Of a DNA stretch of 64,000 nt, positions 53,459 through 62,113 are shown one piece after another. Source of the DNA: Robiginitalea sp. (GTDB taxonomy: Bacteria; Bacteroidota; Bacteroidia; Flavobacteriales; Flavobacteriaceae); the NCBI GenBank assembly GCA_024642005.1, contig JAHECA010000001.1:186001-250000 (forward strand). Reading direction: 5' to 3'. The notes under the pieces were generated by a model. That model ran no database searches, was not told the DNA's origin, and was given only the letters and a program-made list of their open reading frames with translations. Both the position numbers and the translations under genes were made by a program. Numbering within the stretch: position 1 is the first letter of the stretch; every line of letters starts with the position of its first letter.

Positions 53459-54817
53459 TTAAACCGTCATGGAAAATAACCTGGTTTCGGGGACATTATT
53501 GTGCAAACGCAGGTCGAAAGCCATACAGATATTGCGGATAAACAGGCGTCCTTTCTCTGTTACGCGCAGGCGGTCGGGAAGCATTTCCACCAGGCCGTCT
53601 GCCTCGGGTTCGCCCAAGCGGTCCAGAATCGCCTCTCGGGTCGGTTGATCAAGCCCCTTGTCCCAGGCTGTCTCAAAGCGGCACATCAGGTCCAAAATGT
53701 GGCGTCTGATCTGCCGGTCTTCTTCGCTGAGCAGGTGCCCCCGCATTAGCGGGATGATGCCGCTGCCGACCAGGTGCTGGTATTCCTCAATGCTCTTCAC
53801 GTTCTGGGCAAAGGCATACCAGCTGTCGCTGATGCTTGAAACGCCCAGGCCAACCATGAGCTGGGTGCTCGATTCGGTATAACCCATGAAATTCCGGTGC
53901 AGCCGGCCCGAGGTCATAGCCCGGTACAGGCCGTCGGATGGCAGGGCGAAATGGTCCATGCCGATCTCGGTGTAGCCGGCGGCAGCCAGGGCCTTTTTGC
54001 CGAGTTCGTATTGCCGGCGCTTTTCATCGGCAACCGGCAGGTCGGTGTCTTTGAAGCCACGCTGGCCGTTCCCTTTGAGCCAGGGCACATGTGCGTAGCT
54101 GTAAAAGGCGATCCGGTCGGGGTGGATTTCGGCGGTTTTGCGCAGGGTTTCTGCCACATGAGCAGTGGTCTGCAACGGCAGGCCATAGATGATGTCGTGC
54201 CCCACCGAGGTGAAGCCGATTTCCCGTGAGAGCCGGGTAACCTCGGCCACCCGCTCGAAGGGTTGTATCCGGTGGATGGCCCGCTGCACGGCCTCGTTGT
54301 AGTCCTGGACGCCGTAAGAGACACGCCTGAACCCAACATCGTAAAGGGCTTGCAGGTGCTCGCGGGTGGTGTTGTTCGGATGGCCCTCAAAACTGAATTC
54401 CCAGTCTTCGGCCCGGTCGGCGTGCCTGAAGATGCCCCTGATGAGCAACTGCAGGTTTTCAGGGGAAAAAAAGGTGGGGGTTCCTCCACCCAGGTGCAGC
54501 TCTCGGATTACCGGCCGCTGGCCGAATACCTCAACGTAAAGCTGCCATTCCCTGAGCAGGGCCTTGATATAAGGACCCTCCACGCTGTGCTGGCGGGTTA
54601 TGCGCTTGTGGCAGCCGCAAAATGTACACAGGCTTTCGCAATAAGGCAAATGGATATAGAGGCTTATGCCGCTGCTGCGGTTGCTTTCGTCAAAGCTGCG
54701 TTTGACGGACTCCATCCAACTGGGCCCCGAAAATCCGGTGGGGTCCCAATACGGGACGGTGGGATAACTGGTGTACCGCGGACCGGGGACGTTGTATTTG
54801 GGCACCAAGTCGCACAT
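53459..54817 (-). CDS. hemN: Oxygen-independent coproporphyrinogen III oxidase
   Basis: I start at ATG 54817 (MCDLVPKYNVPGPRYTSYP), giving 452 residues, the normal HemN length. The radical-SAM cluster motif with the HemN-specific extra cysteine is in YCESLCTFCGCHK, then LHLGGGTPTFFSPE and GVQDYNEAVQRAIHR. It decarboxylates coproporphyrinogen III without oxygen, supplying haem for the cbb3 oxidase in low oxygen. Forms a pair with uspA, with an FNR-like box 48 bases upstream. Confidence 0.94.
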   Translation of the reverse strand: MCDLVPKYNVPGPRYTSYPTVPYWDPTGFSGPSWMESVKRSFDESNRSSGISLYIHLPYCESLCTFCGCHKRITRQHSVEGPYIKALLREWQLYVEVFGQRPVIRELHLGGGTPTFFSPENLQLLIRGIFRHADRAEDWEFSFEGHPNNTTREHLQALYDVGFRRVSYGVQDYNEAVQRAIHRIQPFERVAEVTRLSREIGFTSVGHDIIYGLPLQTTAHVAETLRKTAEIHPDRIAFYSYAHVPWLKGNGQRGFKDTDLPVADEKRRQYELGKKALAAAGYTEIGMDHFALPSDGLYRAMTSGRLHRNFMGYTESSTQLMVGLGVSSISDSWYAFAQNVKSIEEYQHLVGSGIIPLMRGHLLSEEDRQIRRHILDLMCRFETAWDKGLDQPTREAILDRLGEPEADGLVEMLPDRLRVTEKGRLFIRNICMAFDLRLHNNVPETRLFSMTV

Positions 54818-54865
54818 AATAGTTGCTGTTTGGTACAAAACTAGGTCGGCGATTCGGTTTAAAAC

Positions 54866-54879
54866 ATGACAAAAATCAG
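54866..54879. promoter_or_regulatory. FNR-like box upstream of hemN
   Basis: ATGAC-AAAA-ATCAG on the plus strand (CTGAT-TTTT-GTCAT toward hemN). Same TGAC-N4-ATCA core as the three boxes in the cco region. Confidence 0.55.
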
Positions 54880-54903
54880 CCGCCCGACAGCTTTGGCCCG
54901 CAA

Positions 54904-56238
54904 TCAGTAACTGTCGCGGATCCAGTCGTAAGGTTCCCGGCGCACCCAGCGGCCCCGGGTAAAGTCAGGGAAAAACTGAGGTTCCCCTCCTTCGGCAAGA
55001 GAGGCCTCCGAAAGGGGGGTAACAGCGCTCCAGGCGGCAGCATCGTAAGCATCAATAGGCGGTGCAATGCCCTTTTTGGCCGATTCGACAAAGGCCTGGA
55101 TCACGAAGAAATCCATGCCGCCGTGGCCTGATCCCGTGGCGTATTCCCCATATTTTTTCCACAGGGGGTGATCGTATTTTTCCAGCCAGGGGTCTGCCTC
55201 GTCCCACCGGTGCGGCTCAGACTGACCCTCCACATAAATGCGGTTGCCGTCTACTTCCCAGAGCCCCTTGGCCCCCTGCACCCGGAAGCCGAGTGAATAA
55301 GGCCGGGGCAGGTTGCAGTCGTGGGTGACAATAATGGTTTCCCCGGCAGCGGTGGTGATGGTGGAGGTGATTACATCGCCCTGCTTGAATTTCAGGGCGG
55401 CATTCGGGTGGTTTTCCCCTCCCTTGGCCACGACATGGTTGTGCAGGCCTATGGCCTTCGAGGCCGAAGAGGTGAGGCTCACCAGGCGGTTGCCCCGGTT
55501 GATGTTGGCCATGGCAGCGATGGGACCGAGCCCGTGGGTCGGGTACACATCGGCGTTGCGTTTCAGGGAATGGAAGGTACGCCAGCGGGCTTCGGAAGTC
55601 GCCTTTTCCCCGAATTCAGCCCCGTCGAATTTCACCTCCCGAAGGTCGTGCTGGTAGCCGCAGCGGAAATGGACCAGTTCGCCAAAGACGCCCTGCCGTA
55701 CCATATGGAGCACCGCCATGATGTCGCGGCGGTAGTTTACGTTCTCCAGGAGCATGAGGTGGCTGCCGGTTGCCTCGTGGGTGTCGACCAGGTCCCAGCA
55801 TTCCTCCAGGGTGGTTGCGGCCGATACCTCAAGACCCGTGTATTTTCCGGCCTTCATGGCGTCTACCGCCATGGGCGTATGCCAGAGCCAGGGGGTGGCG
55901 ATCACCACCGCATCGACCTGTTCGAGGGCCAGCAGGTCGCGGTAGGAATGTTCGTGCTGCCCGAAGGTCTTGGGGGCGCGCTTGCCCATCTCGGCCATCA
56001 TTCCCTGGCACAGGGTAAGGCGTTCAGGGTCGATATCGCAAAGGGCGGTTACCTCCACATCGTCGCGCTGCAGCAGGTTCCTCAAATGGTTGGTCCCCCT
56101 CAGGCCTACCCCAATGAGGCCAACCCGCAAAAGGGTTGCGGCGGGGGTGCGGTTGCTGGAAAAAGCCACCGAGGGTTGCAGGCCCAGGGCAGTGGCTGCG
56201 GCTGCCGACTTGTACAGGAAACTTCTTCGGGTATCCAT
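54904..56238 (-). CDS. GH109-type glycosidase (alpha-N-acetylgalactosaminidase-like), Tat-exported
   Basis: I start at ATG 56238 (MDTRRSFLYKS), giving 444 residues with a twin-arginine signal. The Rossmann start is VGLIGVGLRGTNHLRNLL. The EKP motif of ordinary dehydrogenases is replaced by TGLEVSAATTLEECW, and VNYRRDIMAVLHMVRQGVFGELVHFRCGYQHD with YPTHGLGPIAAMANINRGNR are GH109 hallmarks. The family uses bound NAD to cleave alpha-GalNAc. It is divergent from the nucleotidyltransferase-kinase pair, 104 bases apart, which supports an amino-sugar role. Confidence 0.87.
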   Translation of the reverse strand: MDTRRSFLYKSAAAATALGLQPSVAFSSNRTPAATLLRVGLIGVGLRGTNHLRNLLQRDDVEVTALCDIDPERLTLCQGMMAEMGKRAPKTFGQHEHSYRDLLALEQVDAVVIATPWLWHTPMAVDAMKAGKYTGLEVSAATTLEECWDLVDTHEATGSHLMLLENVNYRRDIMAVLHMVRQGVFGELVHFRCGYQHDLREVKFDGAEFGEKATSEARWRTFHSLKRNADVYPTHGLGPIAAMANINRGNRLVSLTSSASKAIGLHNHVVAKGGENHPNAALKFKQGDVITSTITTAAGETIIVTHDCNLPRPYSLGFRVQGAKGLWEVDGNRIYVEGQSEPHRWDEADPWLEKYDHPLWKKYGEYATGSGHGGMDFFVIQAFVESAKKGIAPPIDAYDAAAWSAVTPLSEASLAEGGEPQFFPDFTRGRWVRREPYDWIRDSY

Positions 56239-56312
56239 GGCTGGTGTGTTATGATTCTGTTTCGGAAGGTATGAAATTATGGCCTTGGGGGCCGCTTTCC
56301 GCCACAAAATAC

Positions 56313-56320
56313 TATTTTTG
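56313..56320 (+). promoter_or_regulatory. -7 promoter element of the nucleotidyltransferase gene
   Basis: TATTTTTG matches TAnnTTTG exactly, 22 bases before the ATG at 56343. Confidence 0.5.
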
Positions 56321-56342
56321 AACCGGATAAATTCCCACACCT

Positions 56343-57230
56343 ATGACCTTACTCCTCATGGCGGCCGGACGCGGCAGCCGATACGGCAAACTCAAACAAT
56401 TCGACGACCTGGGCCCGGCAGGCGAATTCCTCATGGAATTCAGCATGTACGACGCCATTTCGAATGGGTTTGCACACATCGTAGTGATAACGCAGAAAGA
56501 TAATGTCGAATACCTGAAGGATTACCTGAGCGGGCGCCTGCCCGGGCATGTGAAACTGGATGTAATCGCCCAGGAGCTCACCGACCTGCCTGATGGCTGC
56601 ACCCTTAGCGTGGAGCGCCCCAAGCCCTGGGGTACGGCCCACGCGGTGTGGACAGCCCGCCATGTGATCAGCGAACCATTTGTGGTAATCAATGCCGACG
56701 ACTATTACGGTCAGCCGGCTTTTGCCCGGGCCGCCGAATTTATAGGCAAAAAACCCGGCAGCGATAAATTCGGGCTGGTTGCCTACACCCTGCAAGACAC
56801 CCTGTCGCCCCACGGGTCGGTATCGAGGGGCGTCTGCAGCCGGGACGGCGATACATTGCTCTCGGTGAACGAACGCCTGGAAATAGCCCGCCACCAAGAC
56901 GGCATTCGCGATGCGCACAGCGGCCTGGAATTCAGGGGCGACGAACTGGTAAGCATGAATTTCTGGGTGTGCCAGCCCTTGATTTTCAAGCAGATCGAGT
57001 CAGACTTCCGCCACTTCCTGGAAACAGCCGAAGACCCTTCAAAAGGGGAGATCTACATTCCGTTTGTCATCCAGGACATGCTGAGCAGTGGCAAGGCCGA
57101 AGTGCGGGTCATCCCTTCAGGCAGTGACTGGTTTGGCGTAACCTATGCCGCCGACAAGGAGCAGGCAGTGGATACCCTGAAAGACCTCACCCGGGCCGGG
57201 AAGTACCCCAGCCCGCTCTGGAAATCGTGA
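56343..57230 (+). CDS. Sugar-phosphate nucleotidyltransferase
   Basis: 295 residues. The nucleotide-binding start LLLMAAGRGSRYGKLKQFD, the substrate loop RPKPWGTAHAVW and the metal-binding VINADDYYG fit NTP:sugar-1-phosphate transferases. It is followed 4 bases later by a NahK-like kinase. In AmgK/MurU and NahK systems, kinase and transferase together turn a free hexosamine into a nucleotide sugar, and that is the inferred role. The base and sugar specificity cannot be read from sequence alone. Confidence 0.85.
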   Translation: MTLLLMAAGRGSRYGKLKQFDDLGPAGEFLMEFSMYDAISNGFAHIVVITQKDNVEYLKDYLSGRLPGHVKLDVIAQELTDLPDGCTLSVERPKPWGTAHAVWTARHVISEPFVVINADDYYGQPAFARAAEFIGKKPGSDKFGLVAYTLQDTLSPHGSVSRGVCSRDGDTLLSVNERLEIARHQDGIRDAHSGLEFRGDELVSMNFWVCQPLIFKQIESDFRHFLETAEDPSKGEIYIPFVIQDMLSSGKAEVRVIPSGSDWFGVTYAADKEQAVDTLKDLTRAGKYPSPLWKS

Positions 57231-57234
57231 AACG

Positions 57235-58302
57235 TTGACGGCAGCCCAGGCATCCCCGGATCCGGAAACCGGACTGGCCCTGTTCGGCCTGCCGGCCAGA
57301 GCATCGCGGCTCGAACCGGTTACGGAAGGCTATATTAACGACACCTTTAAGGTGTGGGTCGGGGACGAGCCGGCCTTTATCCTGCAACGGATCAACACGG
57401 CAGTCTTCCCAGACCCGGCTGCCCTTATGGGCAATCTGGAAGCCGTACTGCCGCATCTGCACGCCGCCGATTACACCGCTCTGGAACTGGTCCCGGCCAC
57501 TTCCGGGCGCAACTGGGCTTTCGACCCCGGGCAACACGCCTGGCGCATGTACCGGTATATTCCGGGCTCCCGCACCCTGGAGTCGGCCACCCGCCCCTCT
57601 GTGGCCCGGGAAGCAGGCCGCGTCCTGGGGCGATTTCACCAGCTGGCCGAAGCCGTGCCGGCGGAATCGTTGGTGCCCACCCTGCCCCGGTTTCACGACC
57701 TCGACTGGCGCCTGGAACAGCTCCGCGAGGCCGAGGCAAGCGGGATAGCCGAACGCCTGGTCACAGCTGCCCCCTGGACAGCCCTGGCGCGAGAGCTGGC
57801 AGGCCTTTGCGAGGCCATCCCCTGGGCGCAGATGCCCCTGCGCGTATGCCACAACGACACCAAGCTCAGCAATATCCTCTTTGCCGCCGAGGCCGACCGT
57901 GCCCTCTGCCTGATCGACCTCGACACCGTGATGCCGGGGTACCTGCTCTACGATGTGGGTGATGCCGTGCGCACCCTGATGAACCCCCTGCCCGAAGACT
58001 ATGGCGACTGGGAAGCCATCCGACTGCGTCCGGAACTCTTCAGGGCTTTTATGGAGGGGCTGCAGCAGAGTGGTCTCACCCTGCTTGCGCAGGAGCGCTC
58101 TGCCCTGGCCTACGGGGCCGTGCTTATGCCTTTGCTTCACGGCATACGGGCCCTGGCCGATTACCTCCTGGGCGACCGCTACTACAAAACGGCCTACCCC
58201 GGGCAAAACCGGGTGCGGGCGTGCAACCTGCTGCATTTTGCCAAGCTGGTATCAGACCACTTCGGCGAGCTGCGAGAGATTTGCCTGCAAGAATTGAGGT
58301 AA
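57235..58302 (+). CDS. Aminoglycoside-phosphotransferase-fold sugar kinase (NahK-like)
   Basis: 355 residues. The first possible start in frame is TTG 57235; no ATG lies before the conserved region. The kinase core has EGYINDTFKV (nucleotide loop), HNDTKLSNILF (catalytic Asp) and LIDLDTVMPGYLLYDVGDAVR (metal-binding Asp), a pattern seen in N-acetylhexosamine 1-kinase. It would phosphorylate C1 of GlcNAc or GalNAc for the transferase encoded just upstream. Its 3' end is 2 bases from the convergent acyl-CoA dehydrogenase gene. Confidence 0.82.
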   Translation: MTAAQASPDPETGLALFGLPARASRLEPVTEGYINDTFKVWVGDEPAFILQRINTAVFPDPAALMGNLEAVLPHLHAADYTALELVPATSGRNWAFDPGQHAWRMYRYIPGSRTLESATRPSVAREAGRVLGRFHQLAEAVPAESLVPTLPRFHDLDWRLEQLREAEASGIAERLVTAAPWTALARELAGLCEAIPWAQMPLRVCHNDTKLSNILFAAEADRALCLIDLDTVMPGYLLYDVGDAVRTLMNPLPEDYGDWEAIRLRPELFRAFMEGLQQSGLTLLAQERSALAYGAVLMPLLHGIRALADYLLGDRYYKTAYPGQNRVRACNLLHFAKLVSDHFGELREICLQELR

Positions 58303-58304
58303 GC

Positions 58305-59483
58305 CTATTTGAAAGCCTGGAAACCGGTAATATCGGCCCCTGTGATGAGCAGATGGATGTCGTGGGTGCCTTCGTAGGTAACCACCGACTCCAGGTTCAT
58401 CATGTGCCGCATGATGGGATACTCCCCCGTAATGCCCATGCCCCCCAAAACCTGCCGGGCTTCGCGGGCCACCTTCAGGGCCATATCCACGTTGTTCCGT
58501 TTGGCCATGGAGATCTGGGCGGTTGTCGCCTTGCCTTCATTTTTGAGCTGGCCCAGGCGGTATGCCAGGAGCTGGGCTTTGGTGATTTCGGTAATCATCT
58601 CGGCCAGTTTTTTCTGCTGCAACTGGGTGGCGGCAATGGGCTTGTCGAACTGGACACGCTCTTTTGCATAGCGCAAGGCTGTGTCGTAGCAGTCCATGGC
58701 GGCGCCGATGGCTCCCCAGGCAATCCCATACCGGGCCGAATCGAGGCATCCCAGGGGTGCACCCAGGCCGTTCTTGCCGGGCAGGAGGTTTTCCTTGGGC
58801 ACCCGCACGTTGTCGAATATGAGCTCCCCGGTGGCTGAGGCGCGCAGCGACCATTTGTTGTGTGTTTCGGGGGTGCTGAATCCTTCCATGCCCCGCTCCA
58901 CGATAAGGCCGTGGATACGGCCTTCCTCATTCTTGGCCCACACTACCGCGACATCTGCAAAGGGTGCGTTGGATATCCACAATTTTGCTCCGTTGAGCAG
59001 CAAGTGGTCGCCTTTGTCCTTGAAGTTGGTAACCATCCCGCTCGGGTTGGAGCCGTGATCGGGTTCGGTGAGCCCGAAGCAGCCCATCATCTCGCCACTG
59101 GCCAGTTTAGGCAGGTACTTTTTGCGCTGCTCCTCCGTGCCGTAGGCGTAGATGGGGTACATAACCAGGGAAGACTGAACCGAGGCAGTCGAGCGCACGC
59201 CGCTGTCGCCCCGTTCGATTTCCTGCATGATGATGCCGTAGCTTATCTGGTCGAGGCCAGCCCCGCCGTACTCGGCCGGGATGTACGGTCCAAACGCCCC
59301 GATCTCAGCCAGGCCTGAGATGATCTCAGTCGGAAACTCTGCCCGCTGGGCATAGCCTTCAATAATTGGCGATACGGAGCGCTTCACCCAGCTGCGTGCG
59401 GCGTCGCGCACCAGCTTGTGTTCTTCGCTCAGCAAATCATCGAGTCGGAAGTAGTCGGGGGCTTCAAAAAGATCGGGCTTCAT
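58305..59483 (-). CDS. Acyl-CoA dehydrogenase (glutaryl-CoA dehydrogenase-like)
   Basis: 392 residues, full length. FAD-binding and family signatures: CFGLTEPDHGSNPSGM, LWISNAPFADVAVVWAK, and the C-terminal QVLGGMGITGEYPIMRHMMNLESVVTYEGTHDIHLL, where the Glu of TYEGTHDIH is the catalytic base of the glutaryl-CoA dehydrogenase branch. That enzyme oxidises and decarboxylates glutaryl-CoA in lysine and tryptophan breakdown. No partner genes are adjacent. Confidence 0.9.
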   Translation of the reverse strand: MKPDLFEAPDYFRLDDLLSEEHKLVRDAARSWVKRSVSPIIEGYAQRAEFPTEIISGLAEIGAFGPYIPAEYGGAGLDQISYGIIMQEIERGDSGVRSTASVQSSLVMYPIYAYGTEEQRKKYLPKLASGEMMGCFGLTEPDHGSNPSGMVTNFKDKGDHLLLNGAKLWISNAPFADVAVVWAKNEEGRIHGLIVERGMEGFSTPETHNKWSLRASATGELIFDNVRVPKENLLPGKNGLGAPLGCLDSARYGIAWGAIGAAMDCYDTALRYAKERVQFDKPIAATQLQQKKLAEMITEITKAQLLAYRLGQLKNEGKATTAQISMAKRNNVDMALKVAREARQVLGGMGITGEYPIMRHMMNLESVVTYEGTHDIHLLITGADITGFQAFK

Positions 59484-59642
59484 GGCTTGATTTTTTAATG
59501 GGTCAAAGGTAGTTAAATATCACAATGCGGCGGGGTATTGTTACATTTTTAAAAAGCGATCGGTTTGAATTTTTTTCGCCCGCAGCACCCCGAACAGGCT
59601 TGGGCCAATCGGTCATTCGCCGCTACGGGTCGCGTCGGAACA

Positions 59643-60731
59643 TTATCGGCTCAGAAAGCGACTCAACAGCGAATGGAAATGGTGTACCCCCTGCTCGCGG
59701 GTCGGGGAAAAACGGCCCGACTTGTAAAATCGGGAGCGAATCCCTTTCTGCACGCCCTCGACCACTTCTTCATCTTCCAGTTCTACCCGATCCAGTCCCG
59801 ACCCGGCGCCCCTGTCGAGTTTGGCAGGGTCGTACACAAAGGTTCGGAATGAAACCCGGGTACGGTCGATTCCCAACGGCTGTACCAGGTTCAGGGAAAG
59901 GCCCCAGGGGTAGAAGTTGAACATCATATTGGGGAATACCCAGAAATAATACGCGGCCACTTTTTTGCCGGAGTCGATGTGCCCTTCGGGGAGGTCAAAA
60001 ACAGTTTCGGTGCCCTCGGCGTATCCAATTTGCAGGTTCAGGTGGTCGAAACAAAGCGTTTCATAATTCCCGTAATCGAGCACGGCATTGAGGTCGTGGT
60101 GCACAAAGGGAATGTGGAACCCCTCCAGGAAATTGTCGCAATACAGGGCCCAGTGGGCAGCTATCTCATAGTCTTTGTGTCGCGACGTGTCTTCTTTGAA
60201 TCGATCGGGGTCCATAAAGCCCACGCGCTGGCTCATGGTATCGAGTACCTCCTGGAAATCAAAAGCCGGGTCGAGGCCTGCAAAACAGAGCGGGCCCCAT
60301 TGCCGCAACGGAAACCGGGGCAGGTTGTCGCAGGGCCTTGGAAAATGTTCCGTTTCCTGAAATTCGGGCATGTGCTCAAAAGTGCCGTCGAGGGTGAACC
60401 TGCGGCCGTGATAGCGACAGATGAGCTTCCTCGCCGGCCCGGCCTGGCCTACTACCAGGTTCCCCCTGTGGGTGCATACATTATTCAGGCAATGCAGTTG
60501 CCCATCAGGGTCTCGGGTCAGCACCATGGGTTCGTCCAAAAAGCCCGGCAAAAGAACAAAGGGCACGGCAGCCCCATGCTCCGCGGGCAAGGGCACGTCT
60601 ATGAGCCATTGCCAGCTCCTGCAAAATATTTGTTCCCGAAGGGCCTGATATACCTGCGGATCGCGATAGAAGTCGGCCGGAAGGGTAGCGGCTTTCCGGA
60701 TATCCGGGTCGATGGAAAAATTTAGAGGCAC
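59643..60731 (-). CDS. Rieske-type aromatic ring-hydroxylating dioxygenase, large subunit-like
   Basis: I take GTG 60731 (PLNFSIDPD follows); the open frame upstream overlaps the permease gene and lacks homology. 362 residues. The Rieske 2Fe-2S ligands are Cys86-Thr-His88 and Cys105-Arg-Tyr-His108. The non-haem iron site is in NFLEGFHIPFVHHDL (two His, with a downstream Asp). Single-component relatives act on choline-like, carnitine or other quaternary amines as well as aromatics. No ferredoxin or reductase gene is nearby. It diverges from an amino-acid permease. Confidence 0.86.
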   Translation of the reverse strand: MPLNFSIDPDIRKAATLPADFYRDPQVYQALREQIFCRSWQWLIDVPLPAEHGAAVPFVLLPGFLDEPMVLTRDPDGQLHCLNNVCTHRGNLVVGQAGPARKLICRYHGRRFTLDGTFEHMPEFQETEHFPRPCDNLPRFPLRQWGPLCFAGLDPAFDFQEVLDTMSQRVGFMDPDRFKEDTSRHKDYEIAAHWALYCDNFLEGFHIPFVHHDLNAVLDYGNYETLCFDHLNLQIGYAEGTETVFDLPEGHIDSGKKVAAYYFWVFPNMMFNFYPWGLSLNLVQPLGIDRTRVSFRTFVYDPAKLDRGAGSGLDRVELEDEEVVEGVQKGIRSRFYKSGRFSPTREQGVHHFHSLLSRFLSR

Positions 60732-60746
60732 GCAAACTAATTTTTG

Positions 60747-60760
60747 TACTTTTAAAAGTA
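60747..60760. promoter_or_regulatory. Palindromic two-way promoter between the Rieske oxygenase and permease genes
   Basis: TACTTTTAAAAGTA is a perfect 14-bp palindrome, so each strand reads TACTTTTA, a near match to the -7 consensus. It lies 15 bases before the oxygenase start and 30 before the permease start. Confidence 0.45.
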
Positions 60761-60790
60761 TGCATTTCTTCCCTAACAACACATCGTCCC

Positions 60791-62113
60791 TTGCATCCTG
60801 AGAAACAGGAGCAGAAGCTGGGCATCTGGATGAGCATCGCCCTGGTGATCGGCAACATGATCGGTTCCGGCATTTTTCTCCTGCCCGCCACCCTGGCAAG
60901 TTATGGCGGAATCAGCATTCTGGGTTGGCTCGTTTCGGCCGGTGGCGCCATGGTGCTGGCCCGGGTGTTCAGCCGGCTGAGCACCATGCTTCCCCGCGCA
61001 GCTGGAGGGCCTTACGCCTTCGCACGGGCCGGCTTCGGGGATTTTGCCGGGTTTCTGGTAGCCTGGGGGTACTGGACCTCCATTGTCATCGCCAATGCCG
61101 CCATCGCCATTACCTTTGTAGGGGCCGTGGGAATCCTGTTCCCACTTTATCACGAATCTTCCGGGGCAGCCCTGGGGCTCAGTCTGGCAGCCATTTGGTT
61201 CCTGACCTGGGTCAACAGCAGGGGGGTTCGGTCTTCGGGGAAAATGCAGGTGGTCACCACCTGCCTCAAACTCCTGCCTATCCTGATAATTATCCTGGGT
61301 GGATGGGTTTATTTCGACTGGGACCATTTCATTCCCTTCAATGCCAGCGGCCTGCCTTCCCTCAAAGCCATCGCCATTACCGGGTCATTGACGCTGTTTG
61401 CCTTCCTGGGCCTGGAAAGCGCAACCGTGCCGGCCGACAATGTCAAAAACCCTGAAAAAACGGTGCCGCGGGCTACTATGATAGGGACCCTGGTAACTAC
61501 CCTGGTCTACATTTTGAGCACAGTGGTGGTGATGGGCATGATTCCGAGGGAAACACTTGCCACCTCTTCAGCCCCTTTTGCGGATGCCATGGGCCTGCTC
61601 GCCGGGGGTGGGGGCGAAACACTTATTGCCATCGGAATAGCCCTGGCTACCTTCGGGGCCCTGAACGGCTGGATATTGATCCAGGGCAAAGTTGGGCAGG
61701 CTTCTGCCCGCGACGGCCTGTTTCCCGCCCTGTTCAGGCGCGAAAACAGCCGGGGAGCACCTACATATGGGATATTGATAGGAAGCCTTCTGAGTTCCCT
61801 CCTTGTGCTGATGAATTTCAGGGCGGGCCTGGTAGAGCAATTCGAGATTCTGATTTTGCTCGCCACCTTTTGCAACCTGGTACCCTATTTGTTCGGGGCC
61901 GCTGCATACGTGTCACTCTCGCTCGACCGACTGCCAAAAGGAAAATCGTTGAGTGCGGTTTTCATGTGGGGTAGCCTGGCATTCGCCTTTGCCATGTGGG
62001 CCGTGTACGGTGCCGGGGAGACCTCCGTCTTCTGGGGCTTCCTGCTGCTGCTGCTGGGCATCCCTGTGTACGTCTTTATGAAATCCAGGCAAAACCCACC
62101 CCCCCATGAGTGA
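60791..62113 (+). CDS. APC-family amino-acid permease (AdiC-like)
   Basis: 440 residues from TTG 60791; no ATG precedes the first helix, and the ATG at 60761 is out of frame. About twelve helices; the first carries SIALVIGNMIGSGIFLLPA, the GSGxF substrate-binding motif of the APC fold, and helix 3 has AGGPYAFARAGFGD. The pattern is close to arginine/agmatine exchangers, but specificity is not proven. Its 3' end overlaps the amidinohydrolase gene by 8 bases, so the two are one unit. Confidence 0.85.
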   Translation: MHPEKQEQKLGIWMSIALVIGNMIGSGIFLLPATLASYGGISILGWLVSAGGAMVLARVFSRLSTMLPRAAGGPYAFARAGFGDFAGFLVAWGYWTSIVIANAAIAITFVGAVGILFPLYHESSGAALGLSLAAIWFLTWVNSRGVRSSGKMQVVTTCLKLLPILIIILGGWVYFDWDHFIPFNASGLPSLKAIAITGSLTLFAFLGLESATVPADNVKNPEKTVPRATMIGTLVTTLVYILSTVVVMGMIPRETLATSSAPFADAMGLLAGGGGETLIAIGIALATFGALNGWILIQGKVGQASARDGLFPALFRRENSRGAPTYGILIGSLLSSLLVLMNFRAGLVEQFEILILLATFCNLVPYLFGAAAYVSLSLDRLPKGKSLSAVFMWGSLAFAFAMWAVYGAGETSVFWGFLLLLLGIPVYVFMKSRQNPPPHE

